Shown piece by piece: positions 18,642 to 27,617 of a stretch of DNA of 64,000 nucleotides. The notes beneath the pieces were generated by a model. It was not told the DNA's origin. It saw only the letters and a list, made by a program, of their open reading frames with translations, and made no database searches. The stretch is taken from positions 558,001-622,000 of the forward strand of contig JAJQRF010000002.1 of assembly GCA_021228405.1 (NCBI GenBank). Reading direction: 5' to 3'. Source of the DNA: Pyrinomonadaceae bacterium (GTDB lineage: Bacteria; Acidobacteriota; Blastocatellia; Pyrinomonadales; Pyrinomonadaceae). How positions within the stretch are numbered: position 1 is the first letter of the stretch; the number at the start of each line of letters is the position of its first letter. Both the position numbers and the translations under genes were made by a program.

Positions 18642-18851
18642 TCACTTCACGGGATCATGTCCGCCCTCGCAAAAAGGTTGACATCGTAAAATACGTTTGA
18701 ATGCCATCCAGGTTCCGCGAATTGCACCGTATTTTTCAACGGCTTGCATCGCATATTCGGAACAAGTCGGCGTAAAACGGCAGGCGGGCGGTAAAAAAGG
18801 CGAAATCAACGTCTTGTAAAGCTTCAAAAAATCTAAAACCAAAAACTTCAT
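18642..18851 (-). CDS. yidD: Membrane protein insertion efficiency factor YidD
   Basis: The 69-aa product has the full signature: '[36 protein letters not shown]' and a second Cys '[16 protein letters not shown]'. It starts inside the rnpA stop (4-bp overlap, ATGA), so the two are translationally coupled. YidD helps YidC-dependent insertion at the inner membrane. Confidence 0.96.
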   Translation of the reverse strand: MKFLVLDFLKLYKTLISPFLPPACRFTPTCSEYAMQAVEKYGAIRGTWMAFKRILRCQPFCEGGHDPVK

Positions 18852-19234
18852 CTTTCTTCACTTTCGACGTTTGTTTCGCCTTTTTCCGATTCAATTTTTC
18901 TTACTTTCGCAACGATTTGCCGAAACTCCGCCAACGGTTTTTCCAATTTAACACTTAAAAGGCTTCTTCGCGCATTCAAAACCCAGTCATATTTGGTTTC
19001 AATTTCGGCGATCTCAAGCTTGCTTAAACGAAAACCTTCACGCAAAAGACGTTTCGCACGATTGCGGTCGTGAGCTTTATTGCTGATCTTTTTTGAAGCC
19101 GTTACGCCCAGACGATGCGATTGCGTTTCGGACGGCAAAATAAAAACCGTCACGAAACGCCCTTCAAAGCGTTTTCCTTCAGCATAAACACGACGAAACT
19201 CCGCAGGTTTCCGAAGCCGTTCGCTTTTCGGCAA
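18848..19234 (-). CDS. rnpA: Ribonuclease P protein component RnpA (start uncertain; frame open to 19411)
   Basis: RnpA is the protein cofactor of RNase P, which matures tRNA 5' ends. The conserved core is clear: '[23 protein letters not shown]', '[29 protein letters not shown]'. Homologues start near 'LPKSER', where the only candidate start is TTG at 19234 (128 aa) and no ribosome site precedes it. The nearest other options are ATT 19264, with AAAGGA eight bases upstream, and GTG codons at 19396 and 19411 upstream of rpmH. The last two would place all of rpmH inside rnpA (up to 187 aa). The rnpA frame has no stop across rpmH. The 3' end overlaps yidD by 4 bp. Confidence 0.85.
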   Translation of the reverse strand: MPKSERLRKPAEFRRVYAEGKRFEGRFVTVFILPSETQSHRLGVTASKKISNKAHDRNRAKRLLREGFRLSKLEIAEIETKYDWVLNARRSLLSVKLEKPLAEFRQIVAKVRKIESEKGETNVESEER

Positions 19235-19242
19235 ACGAAAGT

Positions 19243-19389
19243 TTAATAATGATGAACCGTTAATCTCTTGCGTCCTTTCGCTCTGCGGCGTTTCAAAACG
19301 GCGCGTCCGTTCTTGGTTGCCATTCTGGCTCTGAATCCGTGCTTTTTCGCACGGCGGCGATTGTTTGGTTGATAAGTTCTCTTTGGCAT
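19243..19389 (-). CDS. rpmH: 50S ribosomal protein L34
   Basis: This 48-aa gene reads [18 protein letters not shown]...[24 protein letters not shown], the unmistakable L34 sequence. The start ATG at 19389 has AAGGA about nine bases upstream. It heads the rpmH-rnpA-yidD-yidC-jag operon. The rnpA frame is open across its whole length, so the two may overlap completely (see rnpA). Confidence 0.96.
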   Translation of the reverse strand: MPKRTYQPNNRRRAKKHGFRARMATKNGRAVLKRRRAKGRKRLTVHHY

Positions 19390-19682
19390 AATTCACTGTC
19401 CTTATTTTCACTCAAAAGCGAAAACTTAAAGTTTATGTGTTTTTATTCACAATGTCAAAAAGCCCTTGGGTCGAAAAGCATCTCTCCGCAACTTTTTGCG
19501 GAGAAAAACGTGAACGCATTTGATGTTTCCGAAAATCAATCTTTATTACGTCATTCTTTTATAACTATCGATTGCATCCTATCGGTTTTTATCCTTCTCT
19601 ACGCTTTTACTTTGGGCTTGCGCGATGCAAATTCAAATCTGAAAATTCGTGAAATTCTACATAATTTCATCAAAAAACTCTT

Positions 19683-20288
19683 CTAATTTTCCCGAAAAAT
19701 AACCCGCCGACCGACGATCTCATATTTCTGCATAACGATCTTTTGAAGTGCTTCAATATAAAGCGTGTGTTCCTGTTCAAGTATTTTTGCCGAAAGAATT
19801 TCCGCCGTATCCTCGTTTAAAACTTCGACCGATCTTTGCAGAATTATCGCGCCGTGATCCAAATCTTCATCCACAAAATGAACCGTGCAACCCGTAATTT
19901 TTACGCCGTATTCAAAGGCTTGCTTCTGAGCATCAAGTCCGGGAAAGCTCGGCAGTAAGCTTGGATGAATATTGATTATTTTATTCGGGAAAACGGACAC
20001 AAAATCACCTGACAAGAGCCGCATATATCCTGCAAGACAAACTATTTCAACATTTCGCCTTTTTAATTCGGAAACGATTTCCGCATCGTGTTCTTCGCGT
20101 GAGCGTTTATTTTTGGGTATCACGACCGTTTCAATTCCGCGCATTTTTGCTTTTTCCAGACCTTGCGCATTGGATTTATCGCTGATTACGACGACAACTT
20201 CTGCGCCGGAAATTTTCCCGTTCTGCACCGCATCGACGATCGCTGTCATATTTGAGCCGCGCCCTGAGATTAAAATACCGATCTTCAT
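19683..20288 (-). CDS. purN: Phosphoribosylglycinamide formyltransferase PurN
   Basis: The 201-aa enzyme transfers a formyl group from 10-formyl-THF to GAR in purine synthesis. Visible signatures are the N-terminal 'ILISGRGSNM' phosphate-binding loop, the catalytic stretch 'INIHPSLLPSFPG' with Asn and His, and 'GCTVHFVDEDLDHGAIILQ' carrying the catalytic Asp. It is monocistronic and read towards rpmH. purM, its usual neighbour, lies 9 kb away on the same strand. Confidence 0.96.
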   Translation of the reverse strand: MKIGILISGRGSNMTAIVDAVQNGKISGAEVVVVISDKSNAQGLEKAKMRGIETVVIPKNKRSREEHDAEIVSELKRRNVEIVCLAGYMRLLSGDFVSVFPNKIINIHPSLLPSFPGLDAQKQAFEYGVKITGCTVHFVDEDLDHGAIILQRSVEVLNEDTAEILSAKILEQEHTLYIEALQKIVMQKYEIVGRRVIFREN

Positions 20289-20465
20289 AAATTTTCCGTG
20301 AAACCAACCTTCGACTTCAAAAATATCACATCATTTCCGCGTGCGAAAACCGCGTATCTCAAAAGGCTTTAGCCACAAAATAACTTGCTCGGCACACTAT
20401 TTTAAGGTATGTTTATTCTGCTTTTAGTCCCGAACTAAAATAACGTTCTTCCGTCGAAAAAGAAT

Positions 20466-20996
20466 ATAAAAAAAGAAATTACACAAGAATTATTTGCAAA
20501 GTTTCTCGTTTGGCTGGATTCTGATGCGGAAAAGGCGGGCGAGGAATATGAACGTTTGCGTTCGCGCCTCATCACGTTTTTCTATTATCGAAAATGTCTT
20601 TTCCCGGAAGATTTAGCCGACGAAACGATCAATCGCGTCACCCTAAAGATCGAAGAGGAAAAGATCGGAAACAAACAGGCTTATATTTACGGCGTAGCAA
20701 AATTTGTCTATCTCGAATCTTTGCGAAAGGAAAAAAATCACTTGAATATTGATGAAGTAACAATTTCGGAAAATGTTCAAAAGTATTCGGACGATTGTCT
20801 GGAAAAATGTTTGAATGAACTTTCAGAGGAAAATCGCGAAGTGCTTCTGGATTACTATTCGGAAGAAAAACAAGCAAAAATCAAACTGCACAATCAACTT
20901 TCCGAAAAACTGAACTTAACTAAAACAGCACTTAGAATGAAACTCGTCCGACTCAAGCGGAAATTAAAGATTTGTTTGGAGGAATGCGCGTCTTAA
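20466..20996 (+). CDS. ECF-type sigma-70 family factor (no canonical start codon at the expected N-terminus)
   Basis: The C-terminal part has region 4 ('ALRMKLVRLKRKL') and region 2 includes 'FPEDLADETINRV', a form typical of acidobacterial ECF factors. Homology-like sequence continues upstream of the first usable start (TTG 20556): KKEITQELFAKFLVWLDSDAEKAGEEYERLRSRL. The frame opens after a stop at 20436-20438 and contains no ATG, GTG or TTG before 20556. An ATA at 20466 stands exactly where Met would be expected. Either ATA is used, the start has mutated, or a truncated form starts at 20556 (146 aa). It lies 63 bp before the TPR-CHAT gene and probably controls or co-regulates that operon. 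Confidence 0.75.
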   Translation: MKKEITQELFAKFLVWLDSDAEKAGEEYERLRSRLITFFYYRKCLFPEDLADETINRVTLKIEEEKIGNKQAYIYGVAKFVYLESLRKEKNHLNIDEVTISENVQKYSDDCLEKCLNELSEENREVLLDYYSEEKQAKIKLHNQLSEKLNLTKTALRMKLVRLKRKLKICLEECAS

Positions 20997-21059
20997 GTTT
21001 CGGAAAATCAATCCGTTACATTTCGGAAACTTTCAGCACATTTATTTGGAAAGGAAAAG

Positions 21060-24000
21060 ATGAAAGAATCTCTCAAAAATGAATTTTCTATCCGCGAATA
21101 TCTGCTTGGCAGGATTTCAGAAGAAAATCTTTTAGCGGAATATGAGGAACTTTTGTTTTTAGACGAAGAATTCGGCTCGCTGGTGGAGATTGCCGAAGAC
21201 GGACTGATCGACGATTTCATTTTTGAAAGACTCAATGAAAATGATCTGCAAGATTTTCGGAAAACGCTCGTAAATAACCGGGAAAGAAGCGCAAAAATCG
21301 CGCTGACCGAAAAGATCAGGGAAAAGGCGCAAAAATCTCGGATTTTAGAAGAAAAACCTGCTCCAATCTTGTTTCAGACGCTCACGGAGTTTTTCAAAAA
21401 ACCGTTAAATGCCGCTTCGTTTGCGGTTGTGCTGATCGGGATTTCGATTCTTTCCATCTTTTTAATAAATCGTGGTCAGACGGACGAAATCACTGAATTA
21501 AAAAGTATTTATAAGCAGGAACGCCCGACCGAAACACGTCTTTCCGAATTTGATTACGCACCGCTTGTCGTGATACGCGGAACGGCGGAAGAAAGAGAAA
21601 AAAGTAAACTGCGCCGAATCGAAAACGAATTGCTCGAAGCGGCGGAAAAAGCTCCATCGGCGGAAAATCTTCAAAAGCTCGGCATCTTTAACGTCACTCA
21701 AAGAAAGTTTGACGAAGCTGTTGAAGAACTCGAAAAAGCCGTCAAACTCGATGCCAGAAATGCCGAAATACGAAACGATCTCGGTTCGGCATATTTTGAA
21801 AAAGCGAAAACTCTGCCGAACGAACAAAAACTGGAAACTCTCGCGAAAGCACTGGAAAATTTCAGTGTCGCGTTTGATCTCGATCCGAATCTGCTTGCCG
21901 CTTTATTCAACAAATCATTGTGTTTACAGGAATTGCAAAGATACAATCCGGCAAAGGAAGCGTGGAATTTATATCTTGAAAAAGATAACGGCTCAGGTTG
22001 GGCGGCGGAAGCACGGAAAAATCTCGAACGGCTTGAACTTTTGAAAAACAACTCGAAAACGAAAGAGCAGATTTTGGAAGATTTTTTGACTGCGTATCGA
22101 AATCGCGATGAAGAAAAAGTTTGGAAAATTCATTCGCAAACGCGTGAAACTATTTCAGAACGATGGCTTCCCGATCAAATTTCAAGACGGTTTCTCGAAG
22201 CTGAAATTCGCGGCGATGATGCAAACGTAACGGAATCAATCGAAGCTCTGAAATTTATCGGCAATCTTGAAAGAGATAAAAATGCCGATTTTTTTGTAAT
22301 TGAAATCGCCGATTTTTACGCAAAAACCGAAAATTTTCGAGAACTTCTCACTGCCAAAAATTTTCTTTCAAAAGGTTTTCAGAAAATTTTCAGCAAAGAA
22401 GTTGGGGAAGCGAAAGCAAACTTTGTAAAAAGTGCCCAATCTTTTGAAAAAGCCGGAAACTTGCCGGAAAAAATGATCGCCGAACTTTGGATCGCACATA
22501 TGTTGAACAATCTTTCGGAAATAGATAAAAGCAACGCGATCCTGATGAAATTGTCGGCTGAGTGTGAGCGAAAAAACTATCTTTGGCTGAATGTTGCGGT
22601 GATGGATTGGTATGGGAACAATTTGCTGTTTGACGATAAGATCAGCCGTTCGATTGAAATTGCCCGGGAAACGTTGAAATCGGCTGAAAAATTAAACGAT
22701 TCGACGATGCAGATGAAATTGCTGAACGTTTTAGCAGGTCACTACGACGATGTGGGCGAAACGAAAAAAACTTTGGCTTATCTTAGCAAATCGTTGTTTG
22801 CGCCGACCGATTATAACTCGGGTCAAAGCGTTAAATGGCAGAATACATACTACATCGCTTCTGTTTTCGACAAATTAAAGCTTTCCGAAAGTGCTGAAAT
22901 TTTCGGTAAAGATGCCCTTTTCATTACACGGAACAGTTCTCTGAAAGAATCGCAGGCGTTTGATGATTCGCTCAAACTGCTTTTGAAAATATACAAAAAC
23001 AAGAAAGATTTCAGGCAAGCTTTGATATTTGCCGAAGAATCTCTGCAAACTGCGGAAAAAACCCAAGATAAAATATTTCGGAAGAGGTTGATTCAATATG
23101 CAACGCTCGAAATCGCCGAACTGAAAAGAGCGACGGGTGAGTTTGACGAGGCACTTTTAACCTATGAAAAAGTTATCGAACTTCTGAAAACAAATCCTGA
23201 AATACAAATCGACCGCTACTCGGCAGAAAAGGGAAAACTTCTGTGTTTATTTGCACTTGGCAGAAAAGGGGAAATAAGCGAACAGTTGGAGAAAACGCTC
23301 GAACTTTCCGAAAAATACCGCTCAAGTATTTTCGATGAGGAAACACGAAACGTTTTTTTTGAAAATGAGCAGATAGTTTATGACATCGCGGTTAAAAATG
23401 CCGTGGAAGAAGGCAATCCGCAGAAAGCCTTTGAATTTGCCGAAAAATCGAAAGCGAGAAATCTGCTTGATTTTGTTCAGGGTAAAACTTCGGTTTCAGA
23501 GATCGAAAAAAAATACCCCGAAATCGCCAAACCTGTTTCCTTTAAGGAAATTCAAGCCAAAATACCGCCAAACGTGCAAATCGCCGAGTATTTTCAAGTT
23601 CAGGAAAAACTTTTTATCTGGATCGTCACAAGAGAAAGTTTTGAATTTGTCGAAAAATCCGTTTCGCTCGATTTTGTCGAAAGTAAAACGAACGCATTTT
23701 TACAGGCAATTATTTCAAAAAATTCGCAGCCGGATGAATTTGAGCCAAACGCCGAGCAGTTTTTTGAAATTTTGGTCGAACCGCTTTTATCGGACATAAA
23801 TCCCGACAAAACTCTCGTTATCATTGCGGATAAAAGCTTGTATAAATTGCCGTTTGCCGCGCTCGTCAACAAAAAAACCAAACGCTTTATGGTCGAAGAC
23901 TTTACTATCTTGTATTCGCCGAGCGCAAATGTTTTTATTAAAACAACCGAAAATGCCAAATCAAAGGAAAATATTAAAGATGAAAGCCTTTTGGCAGTCG

Positions 24001-24605
24001 GAAATCCGCAGTTTGATGCGAACGAAAATCCGAATTTGAACGATCTGCCGTCAGCCGGGATCGAGGCACGAAAGATCGCCGAATTTTATCCGAAAAACGA
24101 TCTGTTTATCGGCTCAAAAGCCACAAAAGAAGCGGTTATGGAAAATATTTCCGAAAAAAATATCTTCCATTTCGCCGGGCATTACGTCACGAACGTAGAT
24201 TCTACCCCGAATTCAAAGATTTTATTGGCTAAAACATCTTCCGACAGCGATTTACAGCTATCCGAACTCGTTTCGTTAAGATTGAAGGCATCAAAAATCG
24301 TCATTCTTTCAGCCTGCGACACAAACGGAGAGAAAGTTTTTCAAGGCGAAGGCGCAATCGGAATTGCCCAATCGTTTCTCGCTATCGGTGCGCCCGTGGT
24401 CGTGGCAAGTAACTGGAAGGTCGATTCGGAAACAGCAAAGGATTTGATGATCGCCGTTCATCGCAATCGCAAGCTTGGTATGATGAATGTTTCCGAAGCG
24501 TTGCGGCAAGCGCAATTGGAAATGCTTAGAAACAATCAGGAAATCTTGCATTCTCCGTATTTCTGGGCGGCTTTTTCAGTCATCGGCGGTTTTACCGATT
24601 ATTAA
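21060..24605 (+). CDS. Membrane-anchored TPR protein with C-terminal CHAT caspase-like protease domain
   Basis: The 1181-aa protein has an N-terminal cytoplasmic part (1-110) that could act as an anti-sigma-like region and one membrane helix (~118-140, 'ASFAVVLIGISILSIFLI'). Many TPR-like helical repeats (~190-780) follow. The CHAT domain (~840-1181) has predicted catalytic His1041 in HFAGH and Cys1086 in SACDT. CHAT proteases are caspase relatives that cleave partner proteins when activated. The gene follows an ECF sigma factor and is followed by an unknown gene and a trypsin-like protease gene, suggesting a signalling or conflict module. A good ribosome site (GGAAAGGA) precedes the ATG. Confidence 0.9.
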   Translation: MKESLKNEFSIREYLLGRISEENLLAEYEELLFLDEEFGSLVEIAEDGLIDDFIFERLNENDLQDFRKTLVNNRERSAKIALTEKIREKAQKSRILEEKPAPILFQTLTEFFKKPLNAASFAVVLIGISILSIFLINRGQTDEITELKSIYKQERPTETRLSEFDYAPLVVIRGTAEEREKSKLRRIENELLEAAEKAPSAENLQKLGIFNVTQRKFDEAVEELEKAVKLDARNAEIRNDLGSAYFEKAKTLPNEQKLETLAKALENFSVAFDLDPNLLAALFNKSLCLQELQRYNPAKEAWNLYLEKDNGSGWAAEARKNLERLELLKNNSKTKEQILEDFLTAYRNRDEEKVWKIHSQTRETISERWLPDQISRRFLEAEIRGDDANVTESIEALKFIGNLERDKNADFFVIEIADFYAKTENFRELLTAKNFLSKGFQKIFSKEVGEAKANFVKSAQSFEKAGNLPEKMIAELWIAHMLNNLSEIDKSNAILMKLSAECERKNYLWLNVAVMDWYGNNLLFDDKISRSIEIARETLKSAEKLNDSTMQMKLLNVLAGHYDDVGETKKTLAYLSKSLFAPTDYNSGQSVKWQNTYYIASVFDKLKLSESAEIFGKDALFITRNSSLKESQAFDDSLKLLLKIYKNKKDFRQALIFAEESLQTAEKTQDKIFRKRLIQYATLEIAELKRATGEFDEALLTYEKVIELLKTNPEIQIDRYSAEKGKLLCLFALGRKGEISEQLEKTLELSEKYRSSIFDEETRNVFFENEQIVYDIAVKNAVEEGNPQKAFEFAEKSKARNLLDFVQGKTSVSEIEKKYPEIAKPVSFKEIQAKIPPNVQIAEYFQVQEKLFIWIVTRESFEFVEKSVSLDFVESKTNAFLQAIISKNSQPDEFEPNAEQFFEILVEPLLSDINPDKTLVIIADKSLYKLPFAALVNKKTKRFMVEDFTILYSPSANVFIKTTENAKSKENIKDESLLAVGNPQFDANENPNLNDLPSAGIEARKIAEFYPKNDLFIGSKATKEAVMENISEKNIFHFAGHYVTNVDSTPNSKILLAKTSSDSDLQLSELVSLRLKASKIVILSACDTNGEKVFQGEGAIGIAQSFLAIGAPVVVASNWKVDSETAKDLMIAVHRNRKLGMMNVSEALRQAQLEMLRNNQEILHSPYFWAAFSVIGGFTDY

Positions 24606-24688
24606 TTTTTTCTCCCTTTTCGTTACTTTTCAAAAAAATAAATCACTTAATTTTTGAGAAGTAAAAAACTTATTTCAGGAGAGAAATT

Positions 24689-25549
24689 ATGCCAATTACA
24701 AAAAGTTTAGCCACTGCATTTATCAACGTGCGCGGATTAGGAATCATTTGTTTCAACCCGCAGAAAAAACGTTGCGAAACCGCCATTATTCGCAACTCGG
24801 ACCATAAACTGAACGTCAATATTTTTAAGCCGGCATTCATTGACGGCGGAAATACGGATAAACTCGGATACACACCGATATTCAGTCGTGAGATCACGGA
24901 ATTAGAAGACGTTTCACTTGAGATTTCCGGCGTTGGAAATCCGGGAAATGATGGTTTCGATTTGTATGAAAACGGCGATTTTGATCGTCTTAACGGTGAA
25001 AACGATGAGAACGACCTGCGCTGGATTCTAAATCTCGAAGGCGAAGAAATGCACCGCGCGACTCTTTCAAAAAATCAGCAATTTACGATTGCGGAAAAAC
25101 CGCCCGTCACAAAACTTTACATCTCCAACGGTCTTTTTTACGCGGTAATGCCGAATGACAATGATCTGACCGACTTTCCCTTTTTTCGCAAAAACGATCC
25201 ATACCGCAACGTTGAAGAAGATTTCGGTTACATTGCCGAAACTTTAGGTGTCAATATCAATTCGGACGAAGTTGTTTTCAAGCTCAAGATCGGCACCGTG
25301 GAAAATACCTTATCGCTTCGGAAAATAGACGGGATTCCATACAAGATCGAAATTACAAATGTCGATGAAAAGCCCGAAGCACCGTTGAGCGATTTACCGA
25401 TCTGCTACAAATTTTTGAGTCCGACCGACGGAATGCAATTCGATCTCAAAGCTTTAGAGCAAGATGCGGCTGAAGGAAAACCCGTGCGCGGCAAACAATA
25501 TTGCCATATTACGCGTGTTAACCAGGAATCCCTCGACAGCTTTATTTAG
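24689..25549 (+). CDS. Conserved-looking protein of unknown function in the CHAT/trypsin operon
   Basis: I do not recognise this 286-aa protein. It has no signal peptide or membrane segment and is rich in Asp, Asn and Glu. It shows short beta-like segments ('LATAFINVRGLGIICFNP', 'VTKLYISNGLFYAVMP') and several acidic loops (GNPGNDGFDLYENGDFD). A strong ribosome site (AGGAGAG) precedes the ATG. Its position between a caspase-like and a trypsin-like protease gene suggests a substrate or regulator of one of them; this is inference only. Confidence 0.7.
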   Translation: MPITKSLATAFINVRGLGIICFNPQKKRCETAIIRNSDHKLNVNIFKPAFIDGGNTDKLGYTPIFSREITELEDVSLEISGVGNPGNDGFDLYENGDFDRLNGENDENDLRWILNLEGEEMHRATLSKNQQFTIAEKPPVTKLYISNGLFYAVMPNDNDLTDFPFFRKNDPYRNVEEDFGYIAETLGVNINSDEVVFKLKIGTVENTLSLRKIDGIPYKIEITNVDEKPEAPLSDLPICYKFLSPTDGMQFDLKALEQDAAEGKPVRGKQYCHITRVNQESLDSFI

Positions 25550-25561
25550 GGTTTGAATGAA

Positions 25562-25594
25562 AAAGGAAGTTCGTAAACCTTCCAAACTTCCTTT
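25562..25594 (+). terminator. Possible hairpin terminator between the unknown gene and the protease gene
   Basis: AAAGGAAGTT (25562-25571) pairs with AACTTCCTTT (25585-25594) around a 13-nt loop. The downstream T-tract is weak (TTAATTTTTC), so read-through into the protease gene is possible. Confidence 0.4.
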
Positions 25595-25624
25595 CTCAGT
25601 TAATTTTTCAATATATGCCGAAAT

Positions 25625-27496
25625 ATGCCGAAACAAAACGAAATCTTCAGACAATGTGTCGAAACAGCAAAAGAAGAAATAAATAACGACTTAAAAAATG
25701 CGATTCGACAAAATCCGGTAATAGCCGAAAGTCTGCGAAAAGAAATACAAAAAAGCATCAGCGCAAAGTTTCAGGGTAAGAATTTTTCGAGTCAAAAAGA
25801 AAAAAATCTATTCATTCAAAATACGAAAAGCCAGTTAATTCAGGAATTTTCAGTAAATCTTGTCGGAGCGCAAATCCAAAAAATAACGGCTCGAACCGAA
25901 ATGCGTAAACAGTATTTCATCAATCGGCACAAAGGTAGTGAGCAGGGATTTTTGAAGTTATGTTCCGAACGCATCGATGCTTTAGATTTTACTGAAATTA
26001 TTAGAAAAGAAGTAAGTTCCGGCTTTCCTGCCAATGAAGTGATTGCGATCGTAAATGTAGAAACCGATAAACAAGCAAGCGGATTTCCGGTTCAAACGCC
26101 GATACCTCTCTCTTCGCCGGGTCCGTCCGAAACTCCTTCGCCTAGCCCGTTGCCGACCGAAAAAACGAATGTAAATTCAACCGCCGCCGCTACGCCCGCA
26201 ACTTTTCCGTCACCAAAAAAAACGATTTTGCCTTTTCCGCCAGTGACCGTCGCCGGGAAAGTTTCACCGCCGGAAATGCCGCGAGAAATTGACTATTTAA
26301 CTCCAGGTCTTGCGATTTCGGCGGTCTTATTTTCTTTGATATTGGCTTCGTTTTTAGCAAAACATCTTTTCGACAAATGGAAATACGGCAAAAATGCCTT
26401 GAATAATCTGCACGGTCTGAAAAAAGCCATCGGTGTCAAAAATGAATTGACCGAAAAATGGCTGAAAAAAAGAAGATCGGCAAACATTCACGCAATCGGA
26501 ATCGGAAAAATCGACGGAACGGACGAATACTGTATTCAGGTTTTTGTCGAAAACGCAAATGGCGAGATGCTCGAAGACCCGCCGACGCAACTTTTGCCCG
26601 AACGTTACCAAAATCTGCCGATTTTTATATACGAAATGCCGCGTGCCGATTTTTTAAGTTTTCGCGTGAATTTGGAAGACGACTTTTCCGACGAATCGCG
26701 CCAACCGCACGAAATCTTAAAAGGCGGGATCAGCGGCGCAAATGCAAATTTAGCCAATGATTTCGGCACGATCGGTTATTTTTTCCGTCCGAACTTTATC
26801 GATAGTGCGGCGCATATCTTTCTCAAAAAACACGTCTATCTTCTTTCTAATTCGCACGTTTTTGTCGACCTTACCAAAGAAGGGAAGGACGACAGCGATC
26901 TGATATTGCATCCGAGCCCGGGCGATCCGGCGGCAAGCAAAGCGGTTGCCGAGCTTTACGATTACGCGCCGATAATTTTCGGCGGTGATGTCGAAAAGCC
27001 GAATTTTGTCGATGCCGCCATCGCCAAGCTTTTCAGAGGGCAAACTCACAGCAAGGAAATCGCACGAATCGGAAAGGTCGAAGATTATTTAAGTAAGGAA
27101 CAAGTCGAACTCCGTTCAAACTGTCAAAAGGTCGGACGCACGACAGGTCTTACGCGCGGAAGAATTTTCTCGATTCATCTGAGCATTTGGGTAAAATATT
27201 CCGCCAAAGGGAAGGAAGCATTTTTTAAAGATCAGTTTTTGATAATTCCGACCGATAACAGCAGTTTCGTGCGCGGCGGCGACAGCGGCTCGCTCGTCGT
27301 TAACGATGCAAACAAAGCCGTCGGGTTAATATTTGCGGGCGCAAGCGAAAAAACCGCCTTTCAGTTTCCTGACATCGAAGAGGCACTCGATCTGGAAAAT
27401 ATTCTTGCCGCACAAACGCCGCGAATCGAACATTTCGGCGTTGCCAATTCGATCAGCGATGTGATGAAAACTTTCCGTATCAAACTCGACGTTTAA
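25625..27496 (+). CDS. Membrane-anchored trypsin-like serine protease
   Basis: The 623-aa protein has a helical N-terminal part (~1-150), a Pro/Ser/Thr-rich linker (~155-215), one membrane helix (~222-242, 'LAISAVLFSLILASFLA') and a C-terminal chymotrypsin-fold domain. The catalytic triad is visible: His411 (LSNSHVF), Asp463 (VDAAIAKL) and Ser554 (GGDSGSLV). Trypsin-like domains of this kind are coupled to CHAT, caspase and NTPase modules in predicted bacterial effector systems, which fits the CHAT gene upstream. No clear ribosome site precedes the ATG; a ten-base direct repeat (ATGCCGAAA) lies at the start. Confidence 0.85.
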   Translation: MPKQNEIFRQCVETAKEEINNDLKNAIRQNPVIAESLRKEIQKSISAKFQGKNFSSQKEKNLFIQNTKSQLIQEFSVNLVGAQIQKITARTEMRKQYFINRHKGSEQGFLKLCSERIDALDFTEIIRKEVSSGFPANEVIAIVNVETDKQASGFPVQTPIPLSSPGPSETPSPSPLPTEKTNVNSTAAATPATFPSPKKTILPFPPVTVAGKVSPPEMPREIDYLTPGLAISAVLFSLILASFLAKHLFDKWKYGKNALNNLHGLKKAIGVKNELTEKWLKKRRSANIHAIGIGKIDGTDEYCIQVFVENANGEMLEDPPTQLLPERYQNLPIFIYEMPRADFLSFRVNLEDDFSDESRQPHEILKGGISGANANLANDFGTIGYFFRPNFIDSAAHIFLKKHVYLLSNSHVFVDLTKEGKDDSDLILHPSPGDPAASKAVAELYDYAPIIFGGDVEKPNFVDAAIAKLFRGQTHSKEIARIGKVEDYLSKEQVELRSNCQKVGRTTGLTRGRIFSIHLSIWVKYSAKGKEAFFKDQFLIIPTDNSSFVRGGDSGSLVVNDANKAVGLIFAGASEKTAFQFPDIEEALDLENILAAQTPRIEHFGVANSISDVMKTFRIKLDV

Positions 27497-27617
27497 ACCG
27501 ACTGTTACTTTTGATCGGAAAAGCTATGAGTCTTTTTTCAGAAGGCTTCAACCTTAGCGAATTGCCGCCTGAAGGCAAAACTCTGAACGCTTGATAACTT
27601 ACTTTATGAGTCGAGTT

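Noticed and set aside
19339-19686. 115-codon plus-strand open frame opposite rpmH
   Set aside because: It overlaps rpmH and its promoter region antisense, has no ribosome site and no recognisable domain.
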